Shown here: positions 34,054 to 41,906 of the stretch, piece after piece
Layout: each line of letters begins with the position of its first letter
Numbering within the stretch: position 1 is the stretch's first letter
Made by a program: the position numbers and the translations under genes
The notes under the pieces: model-generated
Told to the model about the DNA's origin: nothing
The model's input: only the letters and a program-made list of their open reading frames with translations
Database searches by the model: none
Source: a virus
Length of the DNA stretch: 64,000 nt
Virus record (IMG/VR): IMGVR_UViG_3300017991_000001
Span: 124,001-188,000 of that record
Reading direction: 5' to 3' (one strand)

Positions 34054-34656
34054 ATGGAAAAAGAAGCCGTCGGGCCCGTTGCCGGGGCCCTTGGAAAGGC
34101 CTGGGGCATCGGTAAGGTTCTGCTGGGTTTCGGGGACAAGATGCCGAAGTGGTTGTGGCCCCTCTTCGGCATCGCCGCGGCGTCACCCGTCGTGGGCTAC
34201 GCCCTTGAGAGCCGGCGCGAGAAGTCCAAGCGCACCGACGAGATCAGGCGCCGCATGAACGTGATGCGGCAGCTGCCGGGCGGGGAGGCGCTCCCGATGA
34301 ACTTCGGGGAGACGCAGCCCCTGCAGGCCAAGCGAACGTCGGAGGAGGGGTACCTGCCCTTCCCGCTGCCCCCGAAGCAGGAGTCCATCCTGTCCAAGTT
34401 CGGGGAGGCGCGGGTCGTCGTGGCACGTTCGCTGGGACGGCCCGAGATCAAGGAGTCGGGGCTCAACGAGCTGGGGATCATGTTGCAGCAGGCCAAGAAC
34501 AGGGCCAAGCAGAAGAGCCCGGCGAGCACGCTGAACGAGGGCGTGGACACCGAGCCGAAGGGCGAGAAGCCCGAAGAGAAGCGCGAGCAGCAGGGTGAGG
34601 CTAGGCCTGCAGCCGACTACGCCAGCGTGGGCGGCGGCATGGCGCACGGAGTGTGA
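34054..34656 (+). CDS. Small membrane-type protein, unassigned
   Basis: 200 residues, ATG 34054 three bases after the previous stop. Begins MEKEAVGPVAGALGKAWG, then one hydrophobic segment (residues about 33-52: WLWPLFGIAAASPVVGYAL) and a long charged C-terminal region rich in Lys/Glu/Pro (EPKGEKPEEKREQQGE). A single-pass design with a cytosol-facing disordered tail. It directly precedes the low-GC tagged gene. No family recognised. Confidence 0.65.
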   Translation: MEKEAVGPVAGALGKAWGIGKVLLGFGDKMPKWLWPLFGIAAASPVVGYALESRREKSKRTDEIRRRMNVMRQLPGGEALPMNFGETQPLQAKRTSEEGYLPFPLPPKQESILSKFGEARVVVARSLGRPEIKESGLNELGIMLQQAKNRAKQKSPASTLNEGVDTEPKGEKPEEKREQQGEARPAADYASVGGGMAHGV

Positions 34657-34657
34657 G

Positions 34658-35794
34658 ATGAATCACCGGGCTTACTTGTTTAAGGAAGCAGCCAAGTGGT
34701 CTCGCCGCTTGATGGGTATGCTACGTTCTGCGACCCCCAAGAGGCGTAAACGCTTACTTAATCAATTCTACGAAGGTCATCTTCCTGAAAAGGGAATGGT
34801 GAGTCGGTATGGCTTAGAGGACGATCTAAGGGAGATGCAAACGTATAGTAGAGCACTGGAAAGGGCCGAGGATGCTTCAGAAGCGATGTCAGGATTGAAA
34901 CAGCGTATGATAGAAAGAAAGATCCCTGTTCCGAAAACTGCCCCCACTCCAAAGGGCTTTCGTGACTATGGGTATGGTATGTCAGGTGCACGCACCATCG
35001 CTTCCGACCTGACAGAAGTGTTCCCTAAAGCAAAGAGATCAAAGATAAAAGGCATTGTGAAAAGAAGTCCGGCCGCTTTGTACAAATACCTGGCAAGTCA
35101 AGTTAGCGCTTATCCAATGAGTCCTGAAAGACGGTGGGGTGCCAATAGTCTACTGGAAAAGTGGCTTGTGTCGGGCAAAGGGAAAGCATTCAAACCACGT
35201 CCACCGCATAAGTATATGAAGACGCATAAGACAAAAGGGGGCAAAGTTGTCACGGAGGAATATAAGAAAAAGCAACCCGAGTATCAGCCCGAAGCACACG
35301 TCTGGAGAGGCTATGGTTCGGACCGTCCTCTGCTTGCTCGTACAAGCGATGTTTTTGTTTCACCACACCCGCAAGTGGCAACAAGTTTTGGTGACCTCGT
35401 GGCCCGCATCCCTTTATCCCGATACGGCAACGTAAAGTATAGCCCGGACGTGGGGCTGAAATTTGAAGGTGCTGTTTCCTCTGGGTATAAGTGGCGTAAG
35501 AAGCGCCTTGCAAAGATCAAAAAAAGAATGTTGAAGGGGAAAGGATACAAGAAGTTCATCTACCCCGGAATGAACGCTCCCCTTCGAGATTATGAAACCG
35601 TTTTACCGACAGTGGGACCAAAGGACATCGGGGAGCTGTACAGCAGCCATGACTACAAACTGCACCCGCTTCGTTTGAAACTGCCGAAAAGGATGCAGAC
35701 TGCAGGCAAGCGGACAGTACCGGCTACTGGCGAGAATCTGCTTTCACATCCCGTTACGAAGTCATTGTCTGAATTTGTAACACCAATCATGTAG
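34658..35794 (+). CDS. Tagged low-GC protein with ADP-ribosyltransferase-like features
   Basis: 378 residues from ATG 34658 (TGAG overlap with upstream stop). The tag MNHRAYLFKEAAKWS opens the protein. Residues 15-190 are basic and helical. The C-terminal domain has AHVWRGYGSDRPLL (Arg217) and then DVFVSPHPQVATSFGDLVARIPL (Ser235), the R...S-x-P-x-x-A-x-x-(F/Y)G order of ADP-ribosyltransferase-fold toxins. A Glu-x-Glu catalytic pair is not evident; a candidate acid lies near DYETVLP. The gene is visibly AT-richer than both neighbours and uses different codons (tta, aga, ata), implying recent acquisition. It could be a virion-delivered host-modifying enzyme; activity is uncertain. Confidence 0.55.
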   Translation: MNHRAYLFKEAAKWSRRLMGMLRSATPKRRKRLLNQFYEGHLPEKGMVSRYGLEDDLREMQTYSRALERAEDASEAMSGLKQRMIERKIPVPKTAPTPKGFRDYGYGMSGARTIASDLTEVFPKAKRSKIKGIVKRSPAALYKYLASQVSAYPMSPERRWGANSLLEKWLVSGKGKAFKPRPPHKYMKTHKTKGGKVVTEEYKKKQPEYQPEAHVWRGYGSDRPLLARTSDVFVSPHPQVATSFGDLVARIPLSRYGNVKYSPDVGLKFEGAVSSGYKWRKKRLAKIKKRMLKGKGYKKFIYPGMNAPLRDYETVLPTVGPKDIGELYSSHDYKLHPLRLKLPKRMQTAGKRTVPATGENLLSHPVTKSLSEFVTPIM

Positions 35795-35803
35795 AGGAAA
35801 AAC

Positions 35804-36781
35804 ATGACAGACGTGCCGGTCCTACAGGGTTACGACATCTCGGCCATCGACTGCGATGTGTTCGAGCGTATCCAGATCCAGACCAACCCTCTGGGCGGCA
35901 ACGTCATTGCGTGGGGCCTGCAGCAGGGCTTCAATCAACCCGGTCCCTATCACTTCTACGTGGACTTCGGCCGCTCCGGCACCAACGAGTGGGAGGTCCT
36001 CAACCAGACCCCCGTCGTGGACGACTGCTTCTTCGTGGACCCCTGCCAGCGCCACTGGGACACGCTGGTCGACTACTTCTACAGGGTTCGCCTGGTGCTG
36101 CCCAGCGTCAAGGACGACGCCGGCAACTGTGTAGCCTACGTCTCCCAGCCCCAGCAGGCCAACGGGCTGTGGAACAAGAAGGACTGGCTGAAGGCGCGCT
36201 ACATCATCCGCCAGGAACTGAAGTTGCAGGACAAGGCCACCACCCAGACGTCGAAGGGTGTGCTGCTCAAGCGCCGGCGCTACGGCGAGCAGTCGGTGAC
36301 GACCACCACCTGGGACGTCGGCGAGATCCAGCACACCGGTTCCACGGTGGATTACGGGACCGGCATCGTGGGCGGGTACTTCCGGGCCATCGATTACCGG
36401 ATCACCTTTGACACGCCCTGGCGGCGCGAGTTCGGGCGCGACAACCCCACCAAGGGCACCACGCACGAGATCAAGCGCTCCGGGCGGGCCATCGCCTACC
36501 CCTACGTTGAACACGACGATGTGTTCCATCGGCTGGACAGCGGAGAGCGCTTTGTCATCAAGGCGGTGGAGACCGTCGCCGAGATCGGCAACATCCCGAT
36601 CATCGTGAAGCTCGAGTTGAGCCTTGCCCCAACGACCGCTGAGATTTATAAGATACCCCTTTCAGGGGGTTCCTCGTCCGCCGCGCCTGAGTCGTCGGAC
36701 AGTTCGGAGTCAAGCCCAAGCGGCGTCGAACCCGAGAGCTGCGGCCCCACGGCCCGCATCGATGACGCCGGAGAGTGGTAA
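35804..36781 (+). CDS. Connector/neck-region structural protein
   Basis: 325 residues, ATG 35804 behind GAGGAAAAAC. Mixed alpha/beta sequence with aromatic-rich strands (GPYHFYVDFGRSGTNEWEVL, DTLVDYFYRVRLVLP) and helical pieces. The C-terminal 45 residues are a Ser/Pro/Glu tail, another serine-rich linker of the kind found in several genes here. It lies between capsid and sheath genes, where neck and completion proteins are encoded. No specific family recognised. Confidence 0.55.
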   Translation: MTDVPVLQGYDISAIDCDVFERIQIQTNPLGGNVIAWGLQQGFNQPGPYHFYVDFGRSGTNEWEVLNQTPVVDDCFFVDPCQRHWDTLVDYFYRVRLVLPSVKDDAGNCVAYVSQPQQANGLWNKKDWLKARYIIRQELKLQDKATTQTSKGVLLKRRRYGEQSVTTTTWDVGEIQHTGSTVDYGTGIVGGYFRAIDYRITFDTPWRREFGRDNPTKGTTHEIKRSGRAIAYPYVEHDDVFHRLDSGERFVIKAVETVAEIGNIPIIVKLELSLAPTTAEIYKIPLSGGSSSAAPESSDSSESSPSGVEPESCGPTARIDDAGEW

Positions 36782-36794
36782 AAGGAGACACACA

Positions 36795-37040
36795 ATGGCC
36801 GGTAAGGAAGAGCAAGTCAAAGAGGCGGAAGCCAACATCCAGGAGCGCCTGCAGGCGTTCGACTACGGGATGGAACTCTTCTTCAAGGAAGCGGGCATCG
36901 AGAAAGCCGCGGTTGCGCAGGCCGTCGGTCTCGAAGAGCAGGACCTTGCCCCGAAGTCGGCACGATGGCTGAAGGAACAGATGGAGGCGGCGAACAAGGA
37001 AGCAGAGAGCAAAGACGCCGCCCCGACAAAGGAGGAGTAG
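36795..37040 (+). CDS. Small acidic helical protein
   Basis: 81 residues, ATG 36795 behind AAAGGAGAC. Almost entirely charged helix: KEEQVKEAEANIQERLQAFDYGMELFFKEAGIEKAAV, ending Lys/Glu/Pro. FFKEAGIEKAAV resembles the KEA-containing steps in other proteins of the window. A chaperone or small scaffold-like factor is possible. The gene is followed by 75 bases before the next start. Confidence 0.6.
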   Translation: MAGKEEQVKEAEANIQERLQAFDYGMELFFKEAGIEKAAVAQAVGLEEQDLAPKSARWLKEQMEAANKEAESKDAAPTKEE

Positions 37041-37115
37041 GCCCGTTCGGTCGGGTCTCTCCGCTACTGCGCAGGATAGGCCTGACCTGGGAGCCCGACC
37101 ACGAGGAGATCCTCG

Positions 37116-37862
37116 ATGGCAGTCGACTGTGGAAACGATTCCGGGACGCCCGCACCAGGCGGGACACCGATTACAAAGGTCGGACTCGATGAGAAGTCGA
37201 GTCTCTGCACGACCGGTTTCCACCCGAATATCATCACGGGGTTCATCACGCGGGCTTTGCGGGACCACTTCTCGGACCCTGACAACCTGGAGTTCGGCGG
37301 GCGCAATGAGTTTCGCATCGTCGACGGCCAGCGGCTCATGGTCGAGGAGTTGCAGAATTACGTATGGACGGCGGGGCCGGACACGGAGCTCCTGATCGAT
37401 CCATCGTGGAAGTACAACCGGCAGAACATCCAGAAGCGGCCGGGCCTGCTCGTGCACCGAAACAAGTTCTCGCGCAGCAGCCCGATCGTGATGGGGGACG
37501 GCCAGACGGTCGGCCCCAAACGGGATCAAGCCGGTAACATTCAGCGGGTGCGGGGGAGATACCAGACCTGCGCCATTGCGGGGAGCCACACGGTCTTCTG
37601 TATCGGTGGCGCCGGAGCAGAAGCAGAGTTGCTGGGTGCGGAAGTGTTCAACCACTTCCTCATGTTCGGGCAGCTGTTCCGCGAGGAGTGGAAGATGCAC
37701 GAGTTCAGTGCAAATTCCGTGGAACCGGTTGCCTATCTTGAGGAATTCGACGATCATTACGTGGTGCCGGTCGTGCTGTCGTACGCCTACATGCCCACGT
37801 GGCGCGTCGAACGGGAAGCACCCTGGCTTAAAACACTCGCGATTGACATTCAATCGGAATAA
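37116..37862 (+). CDS. Tail terminator/completion-like protein candidate
   Basis: 248 residues, ATG 37116 behind GAGGAGATCC. Features in order: FHPNIITGFITRALRDHFSD near 35, a Tyr/Trp-rich centre, GRYQTCAIAGSHTVFCIGGAGAEAELLGAEVFNHFLMFG (about 150-190), then a beta end with YVVPVVLSYAYMPTWRVERE and PWLKTLAI. The sequence order of helix, strand-turn with 'HTVFCIGG' and terminal strands, and its place immediately upstream of the sheath, resemble tail terminator proteins. This is inferred from context and is not certain. Confidence 0.45.
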   Translation: MAVDCGNDSGTPAPGGTPITKVGLDEKSSLCTTGFHPNIITGFITRALRDHFSDPDNLEFGGRNEFRIVDGQRLMVEELQNYVWTAGPDTELLIDPSWKYNRQNIQKRPGLLVHRNKFSRSSPIVMGDGQTVGPKRDQAGNIQRVRGRYQTCAIAGSHTVFCIGGAGAEAELLGAEVFNHFLMFGQLFREEWKMHEFSANSVEPVAYLEEFDDHYVVPVVLSYAYMPTWRVEREAPWLKTLAIDIQSE

Positions 37863-37874
37863 GGAGACGCTCAC

Positions 37875-40682
37875 ATGCCGTCGTACGTGCTCCCCCAGGT
37901 ACTGGTCTTTCAAGAGTTTGAAGCCCAGCCCGCGCAGATCGCGCAGCCGCAACACGCGTGCATTGTGGGTCCCCACTACAGCCTCCACCGTTACACCGAG
38001 GAGCGCTCCGAGATCTACGTGGGCACCTATGATCCGCTCAACGAGGAATGCTTTGCCTGGCCCAACCGGCCGGCGGGCGGCGAGGTGGACCCGGACTACA
38101 CGCGGGTCTACATGGAGAACGCCCTCCTCCAGTACTTCAACGACCCCGCGGGCGACAGCTCGCTGGTCAACCACGTCGCCCCCGGCAAGAACCGCATCCG
38201 GGCCGACTCCAAGATCTTCCAGACGGCCAACGGCTACGCCCGCAGCACCGACTTCCTCCGGGACGTCCAGGTGGGCGACGTGGCCAAGGTCCTGGCCAGC
38301 TCCTGTGGCGAGCCGGTCAGCCTGGTCGCCAACATTGTCGGCCTGGTCGCCGACGTGCTGGCCGCCGTGGTCGATTCGGCCGAGGTCGATATCGACAACC
38401 AGGCCGCCACCGTGGCCTCCACCGCCGACGCGCAAACGGCCGGCGCCATCAACAACGTGGGCGTCGACTCGGTCGACGGCTCCAGTTACGACGGCCTGCC
38501 GGACGGCGAGCCTTCCGAGACCTACACCATTGAAGTCATTGCCGGCTCCACCGGAGGGGACGCCACCTCGGCCCTTCTTCGGGTGACCTCGGCATCCGGG
38601 CTCGACAACGTGGCCGAGGTCACTCCGGCCGCATTCGCATCTCCGACCTCCATTGGCACCCGGGGCCTGACGGTAACCTTCGTCAACAACACCGGCAGTT
38701 CTTCGAGCGGCCCCGGCGGCCCGGTCGACCCCGACGACTTCCTGATCGGGCAGACCTGGGAGGTCGAGGTTTCGCAGACCTTCACGCCGGCCACGCCGGC
38801 TTCGGGCGGCACGTACGGCGGCGCGGCGGACACGACCTACATCGTGGAAGTCACCCGCGGCGGGCTGTTCTCGAGCTCCACCAAGCCCCAGATCACGGTC
38901 ACCACGACCACGGGCATCGACATCTCCGGCCCGACGGAAGTGCCCGCCTCCGCCACCGCGGTGGTGGTCGGCACCCAAGGCGTGACCATCGCCTTCACGG
39001 GCGCGGGCCTGAACAAGGGCGACCGCTACACGATCGCCGTGGAAGCGGCCAAGGACGGGCCGGTCCGCACGCTGGTGCTGGACCGCAACCTGCCCGATGC
39101 CCTGCGGGGTGTCTGTGACGCGGGCACGTCCTCCTCGTCCAGCGGCGCGCCGCCGGACCTGGACCTGACGCTCTACGTCAAGAAGGACATCGAGGTGACC
39201 GAGGAACGCCTCGGCTCGCCGCCCCTGGTCAACTGGGAGCAGAGCGATACGGAGATCTGCCTGAAGTCCGGCATCACCGCCTTCGACAGCGACTTCCAGT
39301 CCGGCGGAAGCCTGGTGGCGCTGCCCGTCATGGACGGCGACATCTACATCAACTACCGGGCGATGCTCTCCACCCGCTGCAGCACGGTGGGTTCGATCAG
39401 CGACGTCTCGGAGGTTTCCGGGGCGCTGGGTTCGGTCAGCCCGGACAACCCGCTGGCCTTCGGCGTCTACAAGGCGCTGGAGAACAACAACGGCGAGGAC
39501 GTGAAGTACCTGGCCGTGTGTGACGACAGCGGCAACGTGGACGCCACGCTGGAGCCGTGGCTGGACGCGCTGGAGATTCTGGTGGGCCGGGACGATGTCT
39601 ACAGCCTGGTCCCCCTGACCCAGTACAAGCCCGTCTGCGACGCCTTCCTGGCGCACTGCTCGGCGCAGTCCACGCCGGAGAACGGCCGCTGGCGGATCAC
39701 GTGGCTCAACCTGGCCGCCGAGGAGACCATCGGCGTCTACACGACCAGCGCGGTGGGCGGCGGTCCCGTCCTGGCCACGATCACGGACGACCCCGACACC
39801 TCCGGCACGCAGTACACGCTGGTGGAAGCGGTCGGCGAGCAGTTCGTGACCAACGGGGTGCGGGCCGGCGACACGGTCCGGGCGCTGTACACCTCCGACG
39901 GGTTCGGCAACTACACCTACACCGAGTTCGTGGTGGACGCCGTGCTCAACGAGGAGTCGATTCGTTTGGTCACGGGACCGGACGCGGCGGTCAACACGCC
40001 CTCCAAGATCGAGATCTGGAGGACGCTCAGCAAGGACGAGCTGGCCACCGAGATGGCCACCAAGCCGGGCCTGTTCAGCAGCCGGCGCGCCTACCTGGTG
40101 TGGCCGGACACGCTCGGCAACGCCGGCGTCACTTTCGAGGGGTTCTACCTGTGTTCGGCTCTGGCGGGGCTGCGCTCCGGCGTGCTCCCGCACCAGGGCC
40201 TGACCAACGTGGAGATCAACGGGTTCGACGACCTGTCCCGCACGGTCGACTTCTTCAGCGCCAACCAGCTGAACACGATGGCGGCCAGCGGGTACTGGAT
40301 CGTGACGCAGGACCCGAGCGACGGTTCGGTCTTCACCCGTCACCAGCTCTCGACGGGCGACCAGGACGAGCTGAACGAGAAGGAACAGAACATCACCACC
40401 AACCTGGACAACATCTCGGTGAACTTCCTGATCCGCATGAAGCAGTTCATCGGACGCGGGAACGTGACGCCCACGATGCTGGCCATCCTGCGCGGTGAGA
40501 TTCTGGGACTGATCGAGCAGTTCAAGAACACGATCATCAACGACCAGTTAGGACCTCAGATCCTGAACGCTGAGATCCTGGAACTCAGGCCGGACGATGT
40601 GCTGGGAGACCGGATCATCGCCCGCATCGACGTTGAGCTGCCGTACCCGCTCAACAACCTGGAGCTGCACCTGGTCGCTTAA
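37875..40682 (+). CDS. Tail sheath protein
   Basis: 935 residues, larger than typical sheaths (about 400-700). The C-terminal domain is recognisable: NFLIRMKQFIGRGNVTPTML followed by a segment ending with ILELRPDDVLGDRIIARIDV and PYPLNNLELHLVA. The N-terminal core starts MPSYVLPQVLVFQEF, the strand that laces sheath subunits together. Residues about 90-420 are an insertion rich in Thr/Ala/Ser with beta repeats and two Ser-rich linkers (TGSSSSGPGG, GTSSSSSGAPP), probably surface-exposed decoration domains. The contractile sheath is followed by a tube gene, separated only by one tagged gene. Confidence 0.85.
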   Translation: MPSYVLPQVLVFQEFEAQPAQIAQPQHACIVGPHYSLHRYTEERSEIYVGTYDPLNEECFAWPNRPAGGEVDPDYTRVYMENALLQYFNDPAGDSSLVNHVAPGKNRIRADSKIFQTANGYARSTDFLRDVQVGDVAKVLASSCGEPVSLVANIVGLVADVLAAVVDSAEVDIDNQAATVASTADAQTAGAINNVGVDSVDGSSYDGLPDGEPSETYTIEVIAGSTGGDATSALLRVTSASGLDNVAEVTPAAFASPTSIGTRGLTVTFVNNTGSSSSGPGGPVDPDDFLIGQTWEVEVSQTFTPATPASGGTYGGAADTTYIVEVTRGGLFSSSTKPQITVTTTTGIDISGPTEVPASATAVVVGTQGVTIAFTGAGLNKGDRYTIAVEAAKDGPVRTLVLDRNLPDALRGVCDAGTSSSSSGAPPDLDLTLYVKKDIEVTEERLGSPPLVNWEQSDTEICLKSGITAFDSDFQSGGSLVALPVMDGDIYINYRAMLSTRCSTVGSISDVSEVSGALGSVSPDNPLAFGVYKALENNNGEDVKYLAVCDDSGNVDATLEPWLDALEILVGRDDVYSLVPLTQYKPVCDAFLAHCSAQSTPENGRWRITWLNLAAEETIGVYTTSAVGGGPVLATITDDPDTSGTQYTLVEAVGEQFVTNGVRAGDTVRALYTSDGFGNYTYTEFVVDAVLNEESIRLVTGPDAAVNTPSKIEIWRTLSKDELATEMATKPGLFSSRRAYLVWPDTLGNAGVTFEGFYLCSALAGLRSGVLPHQGLTNVEINGFDDLSRTVDFFSANQLNTMAASGYWIVTQDPSDGSVFTRHQLSTGDQDELNEKEQNITTNLDNISVNFLIRMKQFIGRGNVTPTMLAILRGEILGLIEQFKNTIINDQLGPQILNAEILELRPDDVLGDRIIARIDVELPYPLNNLELHLVA

Positions 40683-40690
40683 GGAGAGCG

Positions 40691-41392
40691 ATGGATTACA
40701 GGGGATACCTGATCAAGCAGGCGGCAGCGGGGCTTGTTGGCGAACAGGCCCCCGCGCCCGCTTCATGGTTTCTCAACCCCGTGAACAAGGGGGATCGGGT
40801 ACGCAAGTTCCTGAAGAACAGGAAGATCCAAAAGAGTCTCCAGAAGGAGGCGATGGGGCTGCGGCGGGCGCAACGTTTGGCGCGCCTGATGCGCAGCGGA
40901 AAGTTCAGCAAGCGCCGGGAGGTGTTCAAGCAGAAGCACGGGATTGAGACGCGGCATCCCTACGAGACAGCGCTGCATGACGTCAGGCGCAGGCTGCTGC
41001 GCCGGCAGCCGGAGAAGGCTTTTGGGGTGTTGACGGACCCGGACGTGCGGGACACGCTAAAGTATGTGGCGCGCAAGGGGCGCAACCCGCTGGAACACCT
41101 GGAGCGCATGGGCGCCACGTCGAAGGCGGAACTGTTGGGGTTGGGGTTCCCGCCTGGCGTGCGACCGCCTGTCGGGTTGGGCGTGTTCGACCCGCTGCAC
41201 AAGATCAAGGGTCGGTACCGGGGCGGCCAGGCAGCCAGCCGACCCATGGGTGCCTTGCCTGGCAGCCGGGTGATCGGGGCGCGGGAGAGTGCGCTGCCCG
41301 CGATACAGTTCGCCAAGGTCAAGGCCAAGGTGAAGGCGCCCGGCGGCAAATGGAAGAAGCGCAAGATGCGGATCGAGGACATGCCTGCATAA
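40691..41392 (+). CDS. Tagged, strongly basic protein
   Basis: 233 residues, ATG 40691 behind AAGGAG. Begins MDYRGYLIKQAAAGLV, matching the tag. The rest is Arg/Lys rich (KFLKNRKIQKSLQKE, RRAQRLARLMRSGKFSKRRE, KVKAKVKAPGGKWKKRKM) with a Leu/Gly patch in the middle. It interrupts the usual sheath-tube gene pair, suggesting a later insertion. A nucleic-acid-binding, virion-carried protein is plausible. No catalytic motif recognised. Confidence 0.65.
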   Translation: MDYRGYLIKQAAAGLVGEQAPAPASWFLNPVNKGDRVRKFLKNRKIQKSLQKEAMGLRRAQRLARLMRSGKFSKRREVFKQKHGIETRHPYETALHDVRRRLLRRQPEKAFGVLTDPDVRDTLKYVARKGRNPLEHLERMGATSKAELLGLGFPPGVRPPVGLGVFDPLHKIKGRYRGGQAASRPMGALPGSRVIGARESALPAIQFAKVKAKVKAPGGKWKKRKMRIEDMPA

Positions 41393-41407
41393 TCGGGAGG
41401 ATGAGCG

Positions 41408-41857
41408 ATGGCTCGTGACGTTTTCAATCGGGAAGTTGACCTGGGGACTCCGCTGGCGGCGGACGCCACGCGACTGCTGGTCACGGGCCTGACCGAAGAG
41501 GACATGCTCGCCCAGAACGTGCGGATCGAGTACCGCCAGAACGTGAACCGCCTCTGGGAGGTGGGGTCCTCGAAGCAGTTCTTCATCGCCGGCCGCACGG
41601 AAGGCACCATTGCCGTTGGCCGCATCATCGGGGGCAAGGGCGTCTCCGGTGAGTTCATTCGCCAGTACGGCGACGTCTGTAACATGCCGGGCAATCACAT
41701 CACGTTGCTGCTGGACTCGGGGTGCACGGACAACCAGACGCTGGGCAAGATCACGGCGTCCGGTGTCGTGGTTCAGTCCGTGGCCTACGCCGTCAACAGC
41801 CAGGAGATGGTGATCAACGAAGACATCGGCATGTTGTTCGCGCGCCTCGAGTTCTGA
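41408..41857 (+). CDS. Tail tube protein
   Basis: 149 residues, ATG 41408 behind GGGAGGATG. Small beta-rich protein following the sheath gene: VRIEYRQNVNRLWEVGSSKQF, FIAGRTEGTIAVGRIIGGKG and a C-terminal QEMVINEDIGMLFARLEF. Length and order match tail tube proteins of contractile phages. The protein at 47197 appears to share the tube fold. Confidence rests on order and size as well as sequence pattern. Confidence 0.75.
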   Translation: MARDVFNREVDLGTPLAADATRLLVTGLTEEDMLAQNVRIEYRQNVNRLWEVGSSKQFFIAGRTEGTIAVGRIIGGKGVSGEFIRQYGDVCNMPGNHITLLLDSGCTDNQTLGKITASGVVVQSVAYAVNSQEMVINEDIGMLFARLEF

Positions 41858-41872
41858 GGCGCCTTAGGCGCC
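41858..41872 (+). terminator. Small palindromic hairpin after tube gene
   Basis: GGCGCC-TTA-GGCGCC directly behind the stop codon at 41855-41857, followed by another GC stem (GCCGC..GCGGC) and no T-run. Probably an RNA-end or attenuator structure rather than a full terminator. Confidence 0.35.
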
Positions 41873-41906
41873 GCTGCGGCGTCATTGAGTAGCAGAGGTG
41901 TATTCC

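Noticed and set aside
36600-40343. A 1247-codon open frame on the - strand
   Set aside because: It is the reverse complement of the sheath and neighbouring genes; its amino acid composition follows the GC bias and it has no motif or ribosome site.
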